Of a DNA stretch of 64,000 nt, positions 1-8,766 are shown in pieces; position 1 is the first letter of the stretch; each line of letters starts with the position of its first letter. The DNA is from Prochlorococcus sp. AG-409-L21 (GTDB taxonomy: Bacteria; Cyanobacteriota; Cyanobacteriia; PCC-6307; Cyanobiaceae): positions 1 to 64,000 of the forward strand of contig QCKH01000002.1 in the NCBI GenBank assembly GCA_003215475.1. Direction: 5' to 3'. The notes below the pieces were generated by a model that had not been told where the DNA came from, ran no database searches, and saw nothing but the letters and a program-made list of their open reading frames with translations. The translations under genes and the position numbers were made by a program.

Positions 1-1193
1 ATCTTCACCGCCAAGCAATTAGGTTATTGCTAAGAAAAGGTTTGGCCTATAGATGTTATACAACCGAAGAAGAACTTCAAGAAATGAGAGAAAGTCAAAC
101 CAATTTGGGTGAAGCTCCTCGTTATGACAATCGGCATAGAAATCTAACTAAAGAGCAAGAAGAAAAATTCATCCAAGAAGGAAGGACTGCTGTTATAAGG
201 TTTCGAATTGATGAAAATGATTCTGTTCATTGGCAAGACATGGTTAGGGGGCCAATGAAATGGAGGTGTAAAGACCTTGGGGGTGACATGGTTATATCTA
301 GACGAGCTTCTTCAGATAAAATCGGAGACCCCTTATATAACTTGGTGGTTGTCATTGATGATGCACAAATGAATATTACTCATGTAATTAGAGGAGAAGA
401 CCATATAGCTAACACAGCCAAGCAAATACTCTTATATAAAGCACTTGAGCTAAAGCTGCCAGTTTTTTCTCATACACCATTAATTCTTAATGAAGAAGGG
501 AAAAAACTGTCAAAACGAGATGGCGTTACCTCAATCAAAGACTTTAAGGAAATGGGTTTTACGGCAAACGCAATGACTAACTATATGACCCTTCTAGGTT
601 GGTCTCCTCCCGAGGGAATGGGAGAAAGATTTACTTTAAAAGAGTCATCATCTGTTTTTAGCTTTGATCGAGTTAATAAAGCAGGGGCAAAATTTGACTG
701 GGAAAAACTAAAATGGCTCAATGCACAGGAAATACACAATTGGTCAGCCGAACAACTGTTTGAAGCTTTAAATCCTCTCTGGTGCAAGGAAGGATGGAAA
801 GTGCCCAAAAAAAATTGGGGTATAAAACTATCAGAACTAATAGGTCCTTCTATTACGCTCCTTACTGATGGGATTGAAGAAAGTCGAATCTTTTTTGAAG
901 AACCTTCGCTTAAGGATGATGGTATTAAGCAATTAGAAATAGAAGGAGCCAAAAACGCTTTAAGAATGTTAGTTAGTGAGTTAGAGCAATCTCCTTGGGA
1001 TGGAATAGATAATCAAGTGGCCCTGGAATTAATTGGAAATTGTTCAAAAGCTTTAGGATTAAAAAAAGGATTAATAATGAAAAGTCTCAGAGCTGCTTTA
1101 CTTGGGAGTATTAATGGTCCAGACCTTATTGGCTCATGGAGTCTTCTTGCAATGACTGGTAATGATAGGGATAGAATTCTTAAATGCTTATAA
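1..1193 (+). CDS. gltX: Glutamyl-tRNA synthetase, 5'-truncated by window edge
   Basis: This class I aminoacyl-tRNA synthetase charges tRNA-Glu with glutamate; in cyanobacteria it also feeds tetrapyrrole synthesis through Glu-tRNA. The reading frame is open from base 3, so the gene begins upstream and the N-terminal HIGH-type motif is missing from view. The visible part starts in the Rossmann domain ([15 protein letters not shown]), contains the Zn-loop-like stretch CYTTEEEL, the conserved [11 protein letters not shown] segment and the second ATP-binding signature KKLSKRDG at about 500-530. It ends with the anticodon-binding helical region. The convergent antiporter gene follows after 10 nt. 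Identity is secure; only the true start is unknown. Confidence 0.95.
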   Translation, partial: LHRQAIRLLLRKGLAYRCYTTEEELQEMRESQTNLGEAPRYDNRHRNLTKEQEEKFIQEGRTAVIRFRIDENDSVHWQDMVRGPMKWRCKDLGGDMVISRRASSDKIGDPLYNLVVVIDDAQMNITHVIRGEDHIANTAKQILLYKALELKLPVFSHTPLILNEEGKKLSKRDGVTSIKDFKEMGFTANAMTNYMTLLGWSPPEGMGERFTLKESSSVFSFDRVNKAGAKFDWEKLKWLNAQEIHNWSAEQLFEALNPLWCKEGWKVPKKNWGIKLSELIGPSITLLTDGIEESRIFFEEPSLKDDGIKQLEIEGAKNALRMLVSELEQSPWDGIDNQVALELIGNCSKALGLKKGLIMKSLRAALLGSINGPDLIGSWSLLAMTGNDRDRILKCL

Positions 1194-1203
1194 AAAAATC
1201 AAT

Positions 1204-2400
1204 CTATTCCTCTGCAAGTAATCCTAATTTCTTTGCCAATGGCTTAGCTGTTAATCCCTGTATACCTACAGTCATCAAAATAGTCAAAAAGACCAATCCT
1301 TGAAGGCGGCCAGCTCCTAAAACTCCTGCTTGTTCTAAGCGAATAGAAAAAAGTGAAGCGACTGCAGCAGTCACAATCCCTCTGGGAGCAAGCCATCCTA
1401 AAAACAAGCGTTGTTTAATATCTAGAGGGAGTCCTGTAGTTGCAAGGCTGACTGACAAAGGTCTCACTACCAACATTAAAACTAATACACAACTAACACC
1501 TCCCCAACCAAGAGGGTTTAATTCTCCCCATGAAACGTCGGCAGCAAGAAGAGGGAAAAGCATTGTGATAGCTAATTGAGCCAATTCTCTAATTAATTCA
1601 TCTAATTGATCAACTTCAATAGAAGGACTTCTACCAACAATGAACCCTGCAGCAACTGAAGCAGGCAATCCTGATTCTGGCAAAATCCACTCGCAAATCC
1701 CATACAACAAAAATAAAACTCCGAGAGTCACTTGAAGCCTTAGACCAATTGCTGAATCAGTTTTGATTCGCTTAAGACCCTCCGCAAGGATCCATCCAGC
1801 CAAAGCACCCATTAAAACTCCACCACCTAACCTTGATAACAAGCCAAATAAAAGTTCTTTCCAGCCATGAAGATCTCCAACCAATAATTCAAGGAGCAAT
1901 AATGCTAATACTGCGCCTATTGGTTCTAAAACTAATCCTTCTGCCTCCAGCACATCTCCAAGAGGAGAAGCTAATCGAATCTGTTGGACAAGAGGAGTAA
2001 CTACAGTAGGTCCAGTAGCTAAAACAATTGCGCTATATACAGCGGCTACATTCCAAGCTAAACCCGCTAGCAGATGAGCCGTGATCCATACAGCTGCGAA
2101 AGAAACAAACAGCCTAATTACCGAAATACGTAAAACAGTTACTTTTATTGTGTCCCCGGGCAAACGAAGATTTAAACCACCATCAAATAAAACAAGACTT
2201 ACAAGTAAACCAACAATAATTTCTAAGCCTTGTCCTAAGTCAAGAGGTTCAACAAGACCTAGACCTGATCTTCCTATTAAGAGCCCTGAGAGAAGCAACA
2301 GAACGACTCCTGGGAAGCCAGTCAAAGCTGATAAAAGTCTTGCACCAGCTCCAGCAAAGACAGTTACCCCCCATAGCAATCCCAGCCTCTCAGGAGTCAT
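1204..2400 (-). CDS. Cation:proton antiporter (CPA1/NhaP-like)
   Basis: A 398-residue polytopic membrane protein with about 12 hydrophobic segments and almost no soluble part, typical of monovalent cation/proton antiporters. The unwound-helix region reads VLATGPTVVTPLV, a GPTVV variant seen in a cyanobacterial and bacterial subgroup, and a later helix has FDGGLNLRL near residue 75. It should exchange Na+ or K+ for H+ across the plasma or thylakoid membrane, but the ion is not predictable from sequence. It lies tail to tail with gltX. No cytoplasmic RCK/TrkA domain follows, so the protein is shorter than NhaP2-type members. Confidence 0.8.
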   Translation of the reverse strand: MTPERLGLLWGVTVFAGAGARLLSALTGFPGVVLLLLSGLLIGRSGLGLVEPLDLGQGLEIIVGLLVSLVLFDGGLNLRLPGDTIKVTVLRISVIRLFVSFAAVWITAHLLAGLAWNVAAVYSAIVLATGPTVVTPLVQQIRLASPLGDVLEAEGLVLEPIGAVLALLLLELLVGDLHGWKELLFGLLSRLGGGVLMGALAGWILAEGLKRIKTDSAIGLRLQVTLGVLFLLYGICEWILPESGLPASVAAGFIVGRSPSIEVDQLDELIRELAQLAITMLFPLLAADVSWGELNPLGWGGVSCVLVLMLVVRPLSVSLATTGLPLDIKQRLFLGWLAPRGIVTAAVASLFSIRLEQAGVLGAGRLQGLVFLTILMTVGIQGLTAKPLAKKLGLLAEE

Positions 2401-2649
2401 AGAAAAGAATTATACGGACCAAAAGAGTCGCTCCTAAAAATGATTTTTTTAAAAAGAGAGGTCATCTTAATGACTAAATCTTTTAAAAAACTTGTACTTC
2501 AGTGTTTTTGTGAATACCTTCAAATATAGTTTTTAGCCTAAATAAGGCAAATATTCCATAGGAGATAGTGGAAAAAAAATATTAGGGTTGCAATAAAAAA
2601 AATAAAATCTTTTTTGAGCTTGATTTAAGATCTCACTCTAATTATTTGA

Positions 2650-2829
2650 TCACCATAATTTATTTATCAAAACTAAAGAAATTATTCCTATGATCAGTCC
2701 TATAGTAGCCATTCTACCATTCCATATTTCTGCTTGAGGCGTAAAACCTCTCTTCCATGAATTCAATTCTTGCTTGCTTACAGAAGCTTTAGAATCATCC
2801 TTATCCTTGTTTGTCGGATTAGAGCTCAT
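2650..2829 (-). CDS. hli: High-light-inducible (Hli/Scp) chlorophyll-binding protein
   Basis: A 59-residue one-helix member of the extended light-harvesting (chlorophyll a/b-binding) superfamily. A charged N-terminus leads into GFTPQAEIWNGRMATIG, which carries the E-x-x-N-G-R chlorophyll-ligating motif (E34, N37, R39), then one transmembrane helix (about residues 40-56). Family members bind chlorophyll and carotenoid in the thylakoid and protect photosystems or chlorophyll-synthesis intermediates during stress. It lies 42 nt upstream of tsaD in the sense of neither gene's product, on the same strand and downstream of it in transcription. Marine picocyanobacteria carry many dispersed hli copies, so the number cannot be assigned. 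Confidence 0.9.
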   Translation of the reverse strand: MSSNPTNKDKDDSKASVSKQELNSWKRGFTPQAEIWNGRMATIGLIIGIISLVLINKLW

Positions 2830-2871
2830 CAGTTAAGGTCCTTTGACAGAAGAAAAATTAAGAATTTAGTT

Positions 2872-3948
2872 TTAGAATGGAGGTGATGCAGTCTGATACA
2901 AAAGATCAGATTGATCTAATTGAAACCTTGCAGAAACACCAAGATCTATTGAACTAGGAGTCGTGCCAGATACTAGTCGCACTAAAGCAGCTGTGCCTAT
3001 CATTGCAGCATTATCAGTGCAAAAGGCCTTTGGAGCCAAATAAATATTAATTGATTTCTTAGAAGCTTCTTGAAGCATCATTTCCCTTAATCGATTATTA
3101 GCTGCAACGCCTCCAACCATAACTAAAGAGTTAATTCCATTATCCACAGAACATTGAATACTTCTTTCAACTAAAACTTCAGCAACCACTTGCTCAAAAC
3201 TTGCAGCAATATTTGCTATAGGGATTAAATCTCCCAATGATTTGATAGTTTCTACTTGACGTAATACAGCAGTCTTTAAACCACTAAAAGAAAAGTCATA
3301 TAAATAAAAACCTCCTCCAGGCTTAGAGACTTTTCCCTTAGGGAAAGAAAAACTTTTGGGATCACCATTAATTGCAATTTTCTCTATAGCAGGTCCCCCT
3401 GGATAAGGAAGCCCCAAGAGACGAGCAACCTTGTCAAAAGCCTCTCCAGCAGCATCATCATGGCTTCTCCCAACTCTTCTATATTGCAAATTCCTCTGAA
3501 CATGAATTATTTCTGTATGTCCACCACTCACTAATAAAACCAAATAAGGCGGAATTGGAGGATTTTCTAAAAGCAAAGCAGATGAAAGATGCCCTTCCAA
3601 ATGATGAATTCCTAAAAAAGGCAAGTTATGGAGACGAGACAATGTCCTTGCTGTTACTGATCCAATTAATAAAGATCCAGTCAATCCAGGTGCAACTGTT
3701 GAAGCAATTGCATCAATTTTCGAGAAATTTTTACCTGACTTTTGAAATACTTCATCGATAAGAAAAGGCATTGTTTCCAAATGTCTTCTTGAAGCTATTT
3801 CAGGAACAACACCCCCCCACTTGGCGTGTTCATTGGCTTGAGAAGCTATACAATTTGCCAAAACTTGAAAGGATTCAGCTTCAAATTGGACGATAGCCGC
3901 GGCAGTCTCGTCACAACTTGTTTCGAGGGCGAGTACTGTATGCATCAT
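2872..3948 (-). CDS. tsaD: tRNA N6-adenosine threonylcarbamoyltransferase TsaD
   Basis: TsaD (formerly Gcp/YgjD) transfers the threonylcarbamoyl group to A37 of ANN-decoding tRNAs together with TsaB and TsaE. The 358-residue protein has the ASKHA fold signatures: [14 protein letters not shown] at the N-terminus, the metal-binding HHLEGH motif near residue 118, and LVSGGHTEI followed by the [10 protein letters not shown] nucleotide-binding stretch in the second half. The first two codons are both Met, so the start may be one codon later. It is divergent from psaF with about 75 nt between them, so that space must hold both promoters. Confidence 0.96.
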   Translation of the reverse strand: MMHTVLALETSCDETAAAIVQFEAESFQVLANCIASQANEHAKWGGVVPEIASRRHLETMPFLIDEVFQKSGKNFSKIDAIASTVAPGLTGSLLIGSVTARTLSRLHNLPFLGIHHLEGHLSSALLLENPPIPPYLVLLVSGGHTEIIHVQRNLQYRRVGRSHDDAAGEAFDKVARLLGLPYPGGPAIEKIAINGDPKSFSFPKGKVSKPGGGFYLYDFSFSGLKTAVLRQVETIKSLGDLIPIANIAASFEQVVAEVLVERSIQCSVDNGINSLVMVGGVAANNRLREMMLQEASKKSINIYLAPKAFCTDNAAMIGTAALVRLVSGTTPSSIDLGVSARFQLDQSDLLYQTASPPF

Positions 3949-3979
3949 TTAGGCGTATCTCATTTAACTTAGTAGTAGT

Positions 3980-4017
3980 GAATCCTGTTCTATTTAAGAC
4001 AGGTTAAATACGGATTC
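3980..4017. promoter_or_regulatory. Nested inverted repeats just upstream of psaF
   Basis: GAATCC at 3980-3985 is the reverse complement of GGATTC at 4012-4017, and inside it CCTGT at 3984-3988 pairs with ACAGG at 3999-4003. The element ends 6 nt before the psaF start codon, so it sits in the promoter or 5' leader. It could be a leader hairpin near the ribosome site or a binding site for a light-responsive regulator. The arms are short and function is not shown. Confidence 0.35.
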
Positions 4018-4023
4018 GAACAA

Positions 4024-4575
4024 ATGCGTCGTCTCTTCTCAATTCTTCTATCAGCTTTCCTTCTGTTAGGTTTAGCTCCAATAGCAAATGCAGCTGGAGA
4101 AGCTTTAAATCCAGACAGAGCTAGCACTGAATTTACCGCCTCAGCTCTAACATCTTGTTCTGAAAATGCACGATTCCAAGAGCGGGCAAGTGCTGCATCT
4201 ACACCAAAAGATGTAGCAAGGTTTGAACGCTATAGCAAAGCATCATGTGGAGACGATGGGTTACCCCATCTAATTATAGGGGCAACAATTGAACCTTTTG
4301 GAGCCCTAGCCAATAGGCATCATGAAGGGGATATTTTAATTCCTGGTCATATATTCATTTATATAGCAGGCATTATCGGATGGTCTGGTAGGGAATATCT
4401 AAGAGCATCTAAGAAACTAAAAAACCCTGCTGAAAACGAAATATTCATTGATTTTGAGCTAGCTAGAGCATGCTTAATCAAAGGGGCAGCATGGCCTATT
4501 GAGGCAAATAAGCAAGGTAGAAGTGGAGACCTACGAGAAAAGGATGAAAACATTACCTTGAATGGACCTCGCTAA
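4024..4575 (+). CDS. psaF: Photosystem I reaction center subunit III PsaF
   Basis: PsaF is a lumen-exposed photosystem I subunit with one main transmembrane segment. The 183-residue precursor opens with a cleavable signal peptide (hydrophobic core LFSILLSAFLLLGLAPI, predicted cleavage after ANA). The mature part begins with the usual LNPDRASTEFTASALTSCSENARFQERA block, split here only for description. Later come CGDDGLPHLI and the membrane stretch ending IFIYIAGIIGWSGREYL. Two cysteines (residues 44 and 75 by rough count) match the conserved lumenal pair. psaJ follows after 57 nt, the standard cyanobacterial arrangement. Confidence 0.97.
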   Translation: MRRLFSILLSAFLLLGLAPIANAAGEALNPDRASTEFTASALTSCSENARFQERASAASTPKDVARFERYSKASCGDDGLPHLIIGATIEPFGALANRHHEGDILIPGHIFIYIAGIIGWSGREYLRASKKLKNPAENEIFIDFELARACLIKGAAWPIEANKQGRSGDLREKDENITLNGPR

Positions 4576-4632
4576 AAATTCTCCTGATACTCCTTTAATT
4601 CATTACATCTAAAACTTCATTCTAAAATACTA

Positions 4633-4767
4633 ATGTTTAAAATCTTCTCAACAAAATGGTTTAAATCAGCTCCTGTGGTTGCAACTATTTGGATAGTTCT
4701 TACAGCAGGAATTCTAGTTGAATGGAATCGTTTTGTTCCAGACCTGCTATTCCATCCTGGCTTATAG
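4633..4767 (+). CDS. psaJ: Photosystem I subunit IX PsaJ
   Basis: A 44-residue single-helix thylakoid protein reading [14 protein letters not shown], then the helix [19 protein letters not shown], then [11 protein letters not shown]. Length, the [11 protein letters not shown] core and the position right after psaF identify PsaJ, which packs against PsaF at the edge of photosystem I. Its stop lies 7 nt from the end of convergent gmk. I saw no strong terminator between the two genes. Confidence 0.97.
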   Translation: MFKIFSTKWFKSAPVVATIWIVLTAGILVEWNRFVPDLLFHPGL

Positions 4768-4774
4768 TTTTAAT

Positions 4775-5329
4775 TTAAATTTTCATTAGGTTCTTTATTT
4801 CTAATAAAGCAGTATCTATATCATCATTAATTACAATTGCATCAAATTCATTTTGAGCCTTCAGCTCTTCTTTTGCTCTAATTAGCCTTTGATTAATAGC
4901 ATCTGCAGAGTCTGTACCTCTATCTCTAATCCTTTTCTCAAGCTCATCAAAATTTGGTGGTGCTATAAAAATCTGAAATGCTTTTTTCATAGTTTTTCTA
5001 ACCTGCCTAGCTCCATCCAATTCAATTTCAAGTAATACTTTTTTCCCTAAAGCGAGTTGCTCTTGAACTGAATCTTTAGGAGTTCCATAAAAATTGCCTG
5101 CAAATTGAGCCCATTCAAGAAATCCCTCATTTAATACAAGCAGATTGAATTCTTCTTTATTTAGAAAAAAGTAATCTTTACCATTTACTTCACCTTCTCT
5201 GGGAGAGCGAGTAGTTGCAGAAATGGAAAGCCATATATTTTCATTTAAGGTAAGCAACTTCTTCACCAAAGTGCCCTTACCTACTCCACTTGGCCCTGTA
5301 ATAACTATCAAATCATTCTTTTTAGTCAT
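4775..5329 (-). CDS. gmk: Guanylate kinase
   Basis: Converts GMP to GDP with ATP in purine nucleotide synthesis. The 184-residue protein has the P-loop [14 protein letters not shown] at the start, the GMP-binding stretch [19 protein letters not shown], the GxxYGT segment (FAGNFYGTP) and the lid region RIRDRGTDS. Length is normal for bacterial Gmk (about 185-205). It is divergent from rqcH with only 21 nt to the annotated GTG of that gene, which argues that rqcH may start further in. Confidence 0.96.
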   Translation of the reverse strand: MTKKNDLIVITGPSGVGKGTLVKKLLTLNENIWLSISATTRSPREGEVNGKDYFFLNKEEFNLLVLNEGFLEWAQFAGNFYGTPKDSVQEQLALGKKVLLEIELDGARQVRKTMKKAFQIFIAPPNFDELEKRIRDRGTDSADAINQRLIRAKEELKAQNEFDAIVINDDIDTALLEIKNLMKI

Positions 5330-5350
5330 AGCATTGGTTGAAGCTTAACT

Positions 5351-7111
5351 GTGGAGCAAAAGAAAATAGCTGTGACAAATGCCCAAGACAATCATATGAG
5401 CTATTCATCTCTTCAAATGATGGATATAACCAGTCTGAAAGCTGTGCTTGCAGATTTAAGAGAAAAAATAGTTCCGAGTCGTTTCGAAAAAGTACAACAG
5501 TCAAATCCTCATACGCTCCAGATGGCTTTTCGCACCTTAGAGAATTTAACTTGGGTAGAAATTAATTGGCATGCTGATTCACCAAGAATAGTAGAAATAA
5601 ATGCTCCACCCCAAATCGATGGAGAAAGCACTCTAAGCAAACAAATAAAATTTGGGACCAAAGGGATGGCCTTAATAGAATTAAAGCAACCTGGATTTGA
5701 TCGAGTAATAGAATTCTGTCTAGCTTTTCGCCCAAAAGGAGATGTTCAAAAGTCTATTATTTTGGAAATTATGGGCAGGCACAGCAATATTTTGTTGTTA
5801 AACCAAAATAGGCAAGTTATAGCACTTGGGAAACAAATACGAGATTATCAGTCTCGATTAAGACCAATCAGTACAGGTGATAACTATATTTCACCTCCTC
5901 CCTTAAAAGGGAGGAGGCCAAGCCTAAATGAATCATTTCAAGACTGGAGGAGAGAACTGTCTATAGTTAATACTTCACTTAAGAACGCATTAACTAGTAC
6001 TTATCAAGGCATTAGTCCATCATTATTACTTCAACTAGCCAATGATAATAAAGAGTCTGCCTTGAAGCTTATCAACCTTAATGTTAAAGAATTATCTGAA
6101 AAAGATTGGATTGAAATATATTCAAGATGGAAGAAATGGATAAAAACACTAGAAGAAGAAACGTTTTGTCTTTGCTTCAAAGGACCGACCCCCTATCGAG
6201 TATGGAAACCAAGTTCTTCATCATCTGAGAAAGAACGATCACCTGGGCTACTTCTAGGAAAGTATTACAAAGATTTTCTAGAGAAAAGGATTCTCTCAAC
6301 GACAGTTATACAATTTTTAAAAGAATTAAATAACAGAAAGGAGTCAGAGAAAAAAGCCTTAATAAAACAAGAAGTATTATATGCAAAAACTACTAATGCA
6401 TTGTCCTTAAAAGAAAAGGCTGACAGGATTCTCTGCATAAAAGAGCCTAGCAAACAAAAGGTTTTGGAAGCTCAAAGACTTTATCAAAAATCAAAAAAAA
6501 TCAAGAGGTCAAAAAATATTCTATTAGAAAGAATTAATCTTCATAAGGAAAAAATAAAGTATATCAACGAAACAGAGTTATTCCTTGAATATATTACAAA
6601 TAATACTGATGATAACAGAATCAAAAAGATTGAAAATATTTGCAACCTTAAAGAGGATATAGCAGAATACCTTTGTTTAAAAAAACCACAAAAAAATATC
6701 ATTCGTAATAGTAAAAACAATAAAATTGGGATACTTATATTGAACAGCCCAAGTGGTTTAGAAATACAAATAGGAAAGAACCATAATCAAAATGATCTAA
6801 TTAGTCTAAAAAAAGCTCGCAAAGGTGACATTTGGTTTCATGCTCAAGAGTGCCCAGGGAGCCATGTGGTCATCAAAGGTTCGCATGGGAACCTTGAAAA
6901 TACTGATATACAAGTAGGTGCTGATTTAGCATCTTTCTTCAGCAGAGCAAAGCGTAACAAAACAGTCGCAGTAATGATGGTAGAGACTAATCAACTTAAA
7001 AAGCCCAAAGGATCTCCTCCAGGGATGGTCAGTCCAAGAGATTTCAAAGTAATATGGGGCAACCCATCTAATGGGGAAAAGTATTTCGACCAATCAACTA
7101 AAAAAGACTAG
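5351..7111 (+). CDS. rqcH: RqcH/NEMF-family ribosome quality control factor (NFACT protein)
   Basis: A 586-residue NFACT protein of the RqcH/FbpA/NEMF family. Family members bind obstructed large ribosomal subunits and recruit tRNA-Ala to add alanine tails to stalled chains. An N-terminal NFACT-N domain (LADLREKIVPSRFEKVQQ onward) leads into a lysine- and glutamate-rich coiled-coil middle (about residues 330-440). The C-terminal NFACT-R (DUF814) domain follows, with DIWFHAQECPGSHVVIKG. The GTG at 5351 has no clear ribosome site; ATG at 5396 or the ATG-ATG at 5417/5420 fit the family N-terminus better, so the first 15-23 residues are doubtful. A 24-nt palindrome lies in its linker. Confidence 0.87.
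   Translation: MEQKKIAVTNAQDNHMSYSSLQMMDITSLKAVLADLREKIVPSRFEKVQQSNPHTLQMAFRTLENLTWVEINWHADSPRIVEINAPPQIDGESTLSKQIKFGTKGMALIELKQPGFDRVIEFCLAFRPKGDVQKSIILEIMGRHSNILLLNQNRQVIALGKQIRDYQSRLRPISTGDNYISPPPLKGRRPSLNESFQDWRRELSIVNTSLKNALTSTYQGISPSLLLQLANDNKESALKLINLNVKELSEKDWIEIYSRWKKWIKTLEEETFCLCFKGPTPYRVWKPSSSSSEKERSPGLLLGKYYKDFLEKRILSTTVIQFLKELNNRKESEKKALIKQEVLYAKTTNALSLKEKADRILCIKEPSKQKVLEAQRLYQKSKKIKRSKNILLERINLHKEKIKYINETELFLEYITNNTDDNRIKKIENICNLKEDIAEYLCLKKPQKNIIRNSKNNKIGILILNSPSGLEIQIGKNHNQNDLISLKKARKGDIWFHAQECPGSHVVIKGSHGNLENTDIQVGADLASFFSRAKRNKTVAVMMVETNQLKKPKGSPPGMVSPRDFKVIWGNPSNGEKYFDQSTKKD
5894..5917. repeat. Perfect 11-bp inverted repeat with 2-nt centre, inside rqcH
   Basis: CCTCCTCCCTT at 5894-5904 is followed by AA and then its exact reverse complement at 5907-5917. 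It encodes a P-P-P-L-K-G-R-R run in a linker between folded parts of RqcH. The transcript could form a very stable G+C-rich hairpin, which is unusual in this A+T-rich sequence. It contains a perfect anti-Shine-Dalgarno-like GGGAGGAGG. Confidence 0.85.
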
Positions 7112-7157
7112 AATGGCCTATTATCTTTAGCTAAGCAGATTAGTTAAGTACTTTTAA

Positions 7158-7445
7158 ATGTTTGAATTTCTTCTTGGGTCTCATGAATTTCTAGGGAATC
7201 ATTCCTTCGCTGAGTTCCTAGTTGGTTATATATTTGGTGCGGCCTTGATAGTAGGAGCCCCAACAGTCTTTCTGCTATTAGTTTTCATTAGCGCACTAAT
7301 GAAAACTAATGGAAAGATGGGAGGTTATAAGGAATACAAAGAATACGGAAAATCATCTTTAAACGACTGTCCTCCATTCATACTTCCTGACCCAACCAGT
7401 CCAGAATACAGTCAAAATAATTCGAAGAAAAGTAGATTTGCCTGA
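7158..7445 (+). CDS. Unknown small membrane protein (95 aa)
   Basis: I do not recognise this protein. It has a short N-terminal region (MFEFLLGSHEFLGNHSFAEF), one hydrophobic segment at about residues 22-48 that starts LVGYIFGAALIVGAP, and a polar tail with tyrosine-rich YKEYKEYGKSS and a proline-rich DCPPFILPDPTSPEY. It begins 46 nt after rqcH on the same strand and 160 nt before tatC. The hydrophobic core, good start and neighbours (tatC, petC) make it a likely real thylakoid or plasma-membrane protein, perhaps accessory to photosynthesis, but no function can be assigned. A long perfect inverted repeat falls at the end of the membrane segment. Confidence 0.65.
   Translation: MFEFLLGSHEFLGNHSFAEFLVGYIFGAALIVGAPTVFLLLVFISALMKTNGKMGGYKEYKEYGKSSLNDCPPFILPDPTSPEYSQNNSKKSRFA
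7277..7310. repeat. Perfect 15-bp inverted repeat with 4-nt loop, inside the small membrane protein gene
   Basis: The arms 7277-7291 and 7296-7310 are exact reverse complements and are separated only by CGCA. The repeat covers the codons for the end of the membrane helix and the start of the polar tail (about residues 40-51). A 15-bp perfect stem with a 4-base loop is far above what is expected by chance in coding sequence of this size. It is not followed by a T-run and the reading frame continues through it, so it is not a simple terminator. Confidence 0.9.
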
Positions 7446-7605
7446 AAATATAGCTAAAATATTAAAAGCCTAAAAGAAATAAATATTTAATAGGGCTATT
7501 AATTTTTTATCTAATTTATCTTTAGAATTAATATAATTAAAATGAATTATCAACCAATTAACATGAATAAAAATTGTTTTTCCTTGTCTGATTAGCTCCC
7601 TAAAA

Positions 7606-8358
7606 ATGCCCCAAGAGCTTGATCAGGACAAACATATGTCCTTTGTTGATCACCTAGAAGAACTTCGTCATAGAGTATTCAAAAGTTTTTTGGCTATTTT
7701 TCTTGGAGCTCTTATATGTCTTGCATTTGTGAAGCCATTAGTTAAAACTTTGGAAGCTCCTGCAAGCTCTATTCGTTTTCTGCAACTTGCTCCAGGTGAG
7801 TTCCTCTTTGTATCAATTAAAGTCGCGGGATACTCAGGTCTAATTATTGCGCTGCCTTATATAGTATTTCAAATAATCCTGTTTATTTTACCTGGTCTTA
7901 CTCAAAGAGAAAAAAAACTTATAGCGCCTGCTGTCGCAGGCTCAGTGGTTCTATTTTTAACAGGTTTGTTTTTTGCATGGTGGGCTTTAGTTCCTGCAGC
8001 ATTAAATTTCCTGTTGAATTACGGGGCGGATGTAGTAGAGCCCCTTTGGTCAATTGAAAAATACCTAGATTTCGTTTTACTTTTAATGCTTGGGACAGGG
8101 TTGTCTTTCCAAATACCCATCCTTCAATTAATTTTAGGAATATTAGGACTTGTAAAATGGAAGCAAATGCTTAGTACCTGGCGATGGGTACTAATGTTAT
8201 CTGCTATTGCTGGAGCAGTTATTACTCCGTCAACTGATCCAATCACAATGCTTCTTCTAGGAAGTTCAATATCACTCTTATTTCTTCTTGGAATTCTACT
8301 GGTTGCAATTGCTGATCAATTTAAATCACAAATTCCTCCAACGAATCATCCCCCTTAA
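7606..8358 (+). CDS. tatC: Sec-independent protein translocase TatC
   Basis: The multispanning receptor of the twin-arginine translocase, which moves folded proteins across thylakoid and plasma membranes. The 250-residue protein starts with the diagnostic MSFVDHLEELRHRVFKS region, followed by six hydrophobic segments. Further hallmarks are PGLTQREKKLI in the loop and FQIPILQLILG in the later helices. The Tat system is needed for the Rieske protein PetC encoded just downstream, whose N-terminus has a twin-arginine (RRQF), so the proximity makes functional sense. Its last 38 nt overlap the antisense DUF3067 gene. Confidence 0.97.
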   Translation: MPQELDQDKHMSFVDHLEELRHRVFKSFLAIFLGALICLAFVKPLVKTLEAPASSIRFLQLAPGEFLFVSIKVAGYSGLIIALPYIVFQIILFILPGLTQREKKLIAPAVAGSVVLFLTGLFFAWWALVPAALNFLLNYGADVVEPLWSIEKYLDFVLLLMLGTGLSFQIPILQLILGILGLVKWKQMLSTWRWVLMLSAIAGAVITPSTDPITMLLLGSSISLLFLLGILLVAIADQFKSQIPPTNHPP

Positions 8359-8668
8359 GAGGTAAACTAAGCGCCCTACCTAATCTAGGTTTACCTTTAA
8401 CTTGCAATAACCAAGCCCTAACTTCTCCTGACATACCTATTCTATTAATAACTTCTAAAACCTTTGAAAGATTTTCACAATAATCCTTTTCAGTTATATC
8501 AAAGGATTGCTGTTCTAAAAATCCCCACATTATTTGTAAATAAATTTTTTTGCCTTTGACTACAAGTCTTAACTCATAAGACACTCCCCAACGTTTGCGA
8601 AGAAATCGTATTACTTCATCAACATCTAAGGGATTAATAGATTGACTTTTAGAAATGGAGTTCAACAC
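8321..8668 (-). CDS. DUF3067 family protein
   Basis: A 115-residue soluble protein matching the cyanobacterial/plastid DUF3067 family by recall. The signatures are VIRFLRKRWGVSYELRL, YLQIMWGFLEQQSF, VRAWLLQVKGKPRLGRA and the terminal LSLPLKGDDSLEEFVI. The family is largely restricted to oxygenic phototrophs and its members often sit beside petC. The molecular role is, to my knowledge, not established. The gene overlaps the 3' end of tatC on the opposite strand by 38 nt and is divergent from petC. The overlap covers its conserved last residues, so both frames appear to be real. Confidence 0.82.
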   Translation of the reverse strand: MLNSISKSQSINPLDVDEVIRFLRKRWGVSYELRLVVKGKKIYLQIMWGFLEQQSFDITEKDYCENLSKVLEVINRIGMSGEVRAWLLQVKGKPRLGRALSLPLKGDDSLEEFVI

Positions 8669-8727
8669 AAAATCAACTAAATCATATTAAATCCCTCCTT
8701 TTTGAAGCAGTGAGGGACCTTTACAGG

Positions 8728-8748
8728 TCATAATGGTTACAATTATGA
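8728..8748. promoter_or_regulatory. Hairpin/promoter-like element upstream of petC
   Basis: TCATAAT at 8728-8734 and ATTATGA at 8742-8748 form a perfect 7-bp inverted repeat with a 7-nt loop, 18 nt before the petC start. A smaller repeat (GACCT...AGGTC) lies immediately upstream at about 8717-8729. CATAAT also resembles a -10 box. This is probably promoter and leader sequence of the petC-petA transcript, but protein binding or RNA folding cannot be told apart from sequence alone. Confidence 0.35.
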
Positions 8749-8766
8749 GCTGTGTGAACATCTGGC

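Noticed and set aside
4010-4020. GGATTCGAAC, reverse complement of a tRNA T-loop
   Set aside because: The position relative to the rest would put the T-arm at the wrong end and no acceptor, D or anticodon arms form; no tRNA here.
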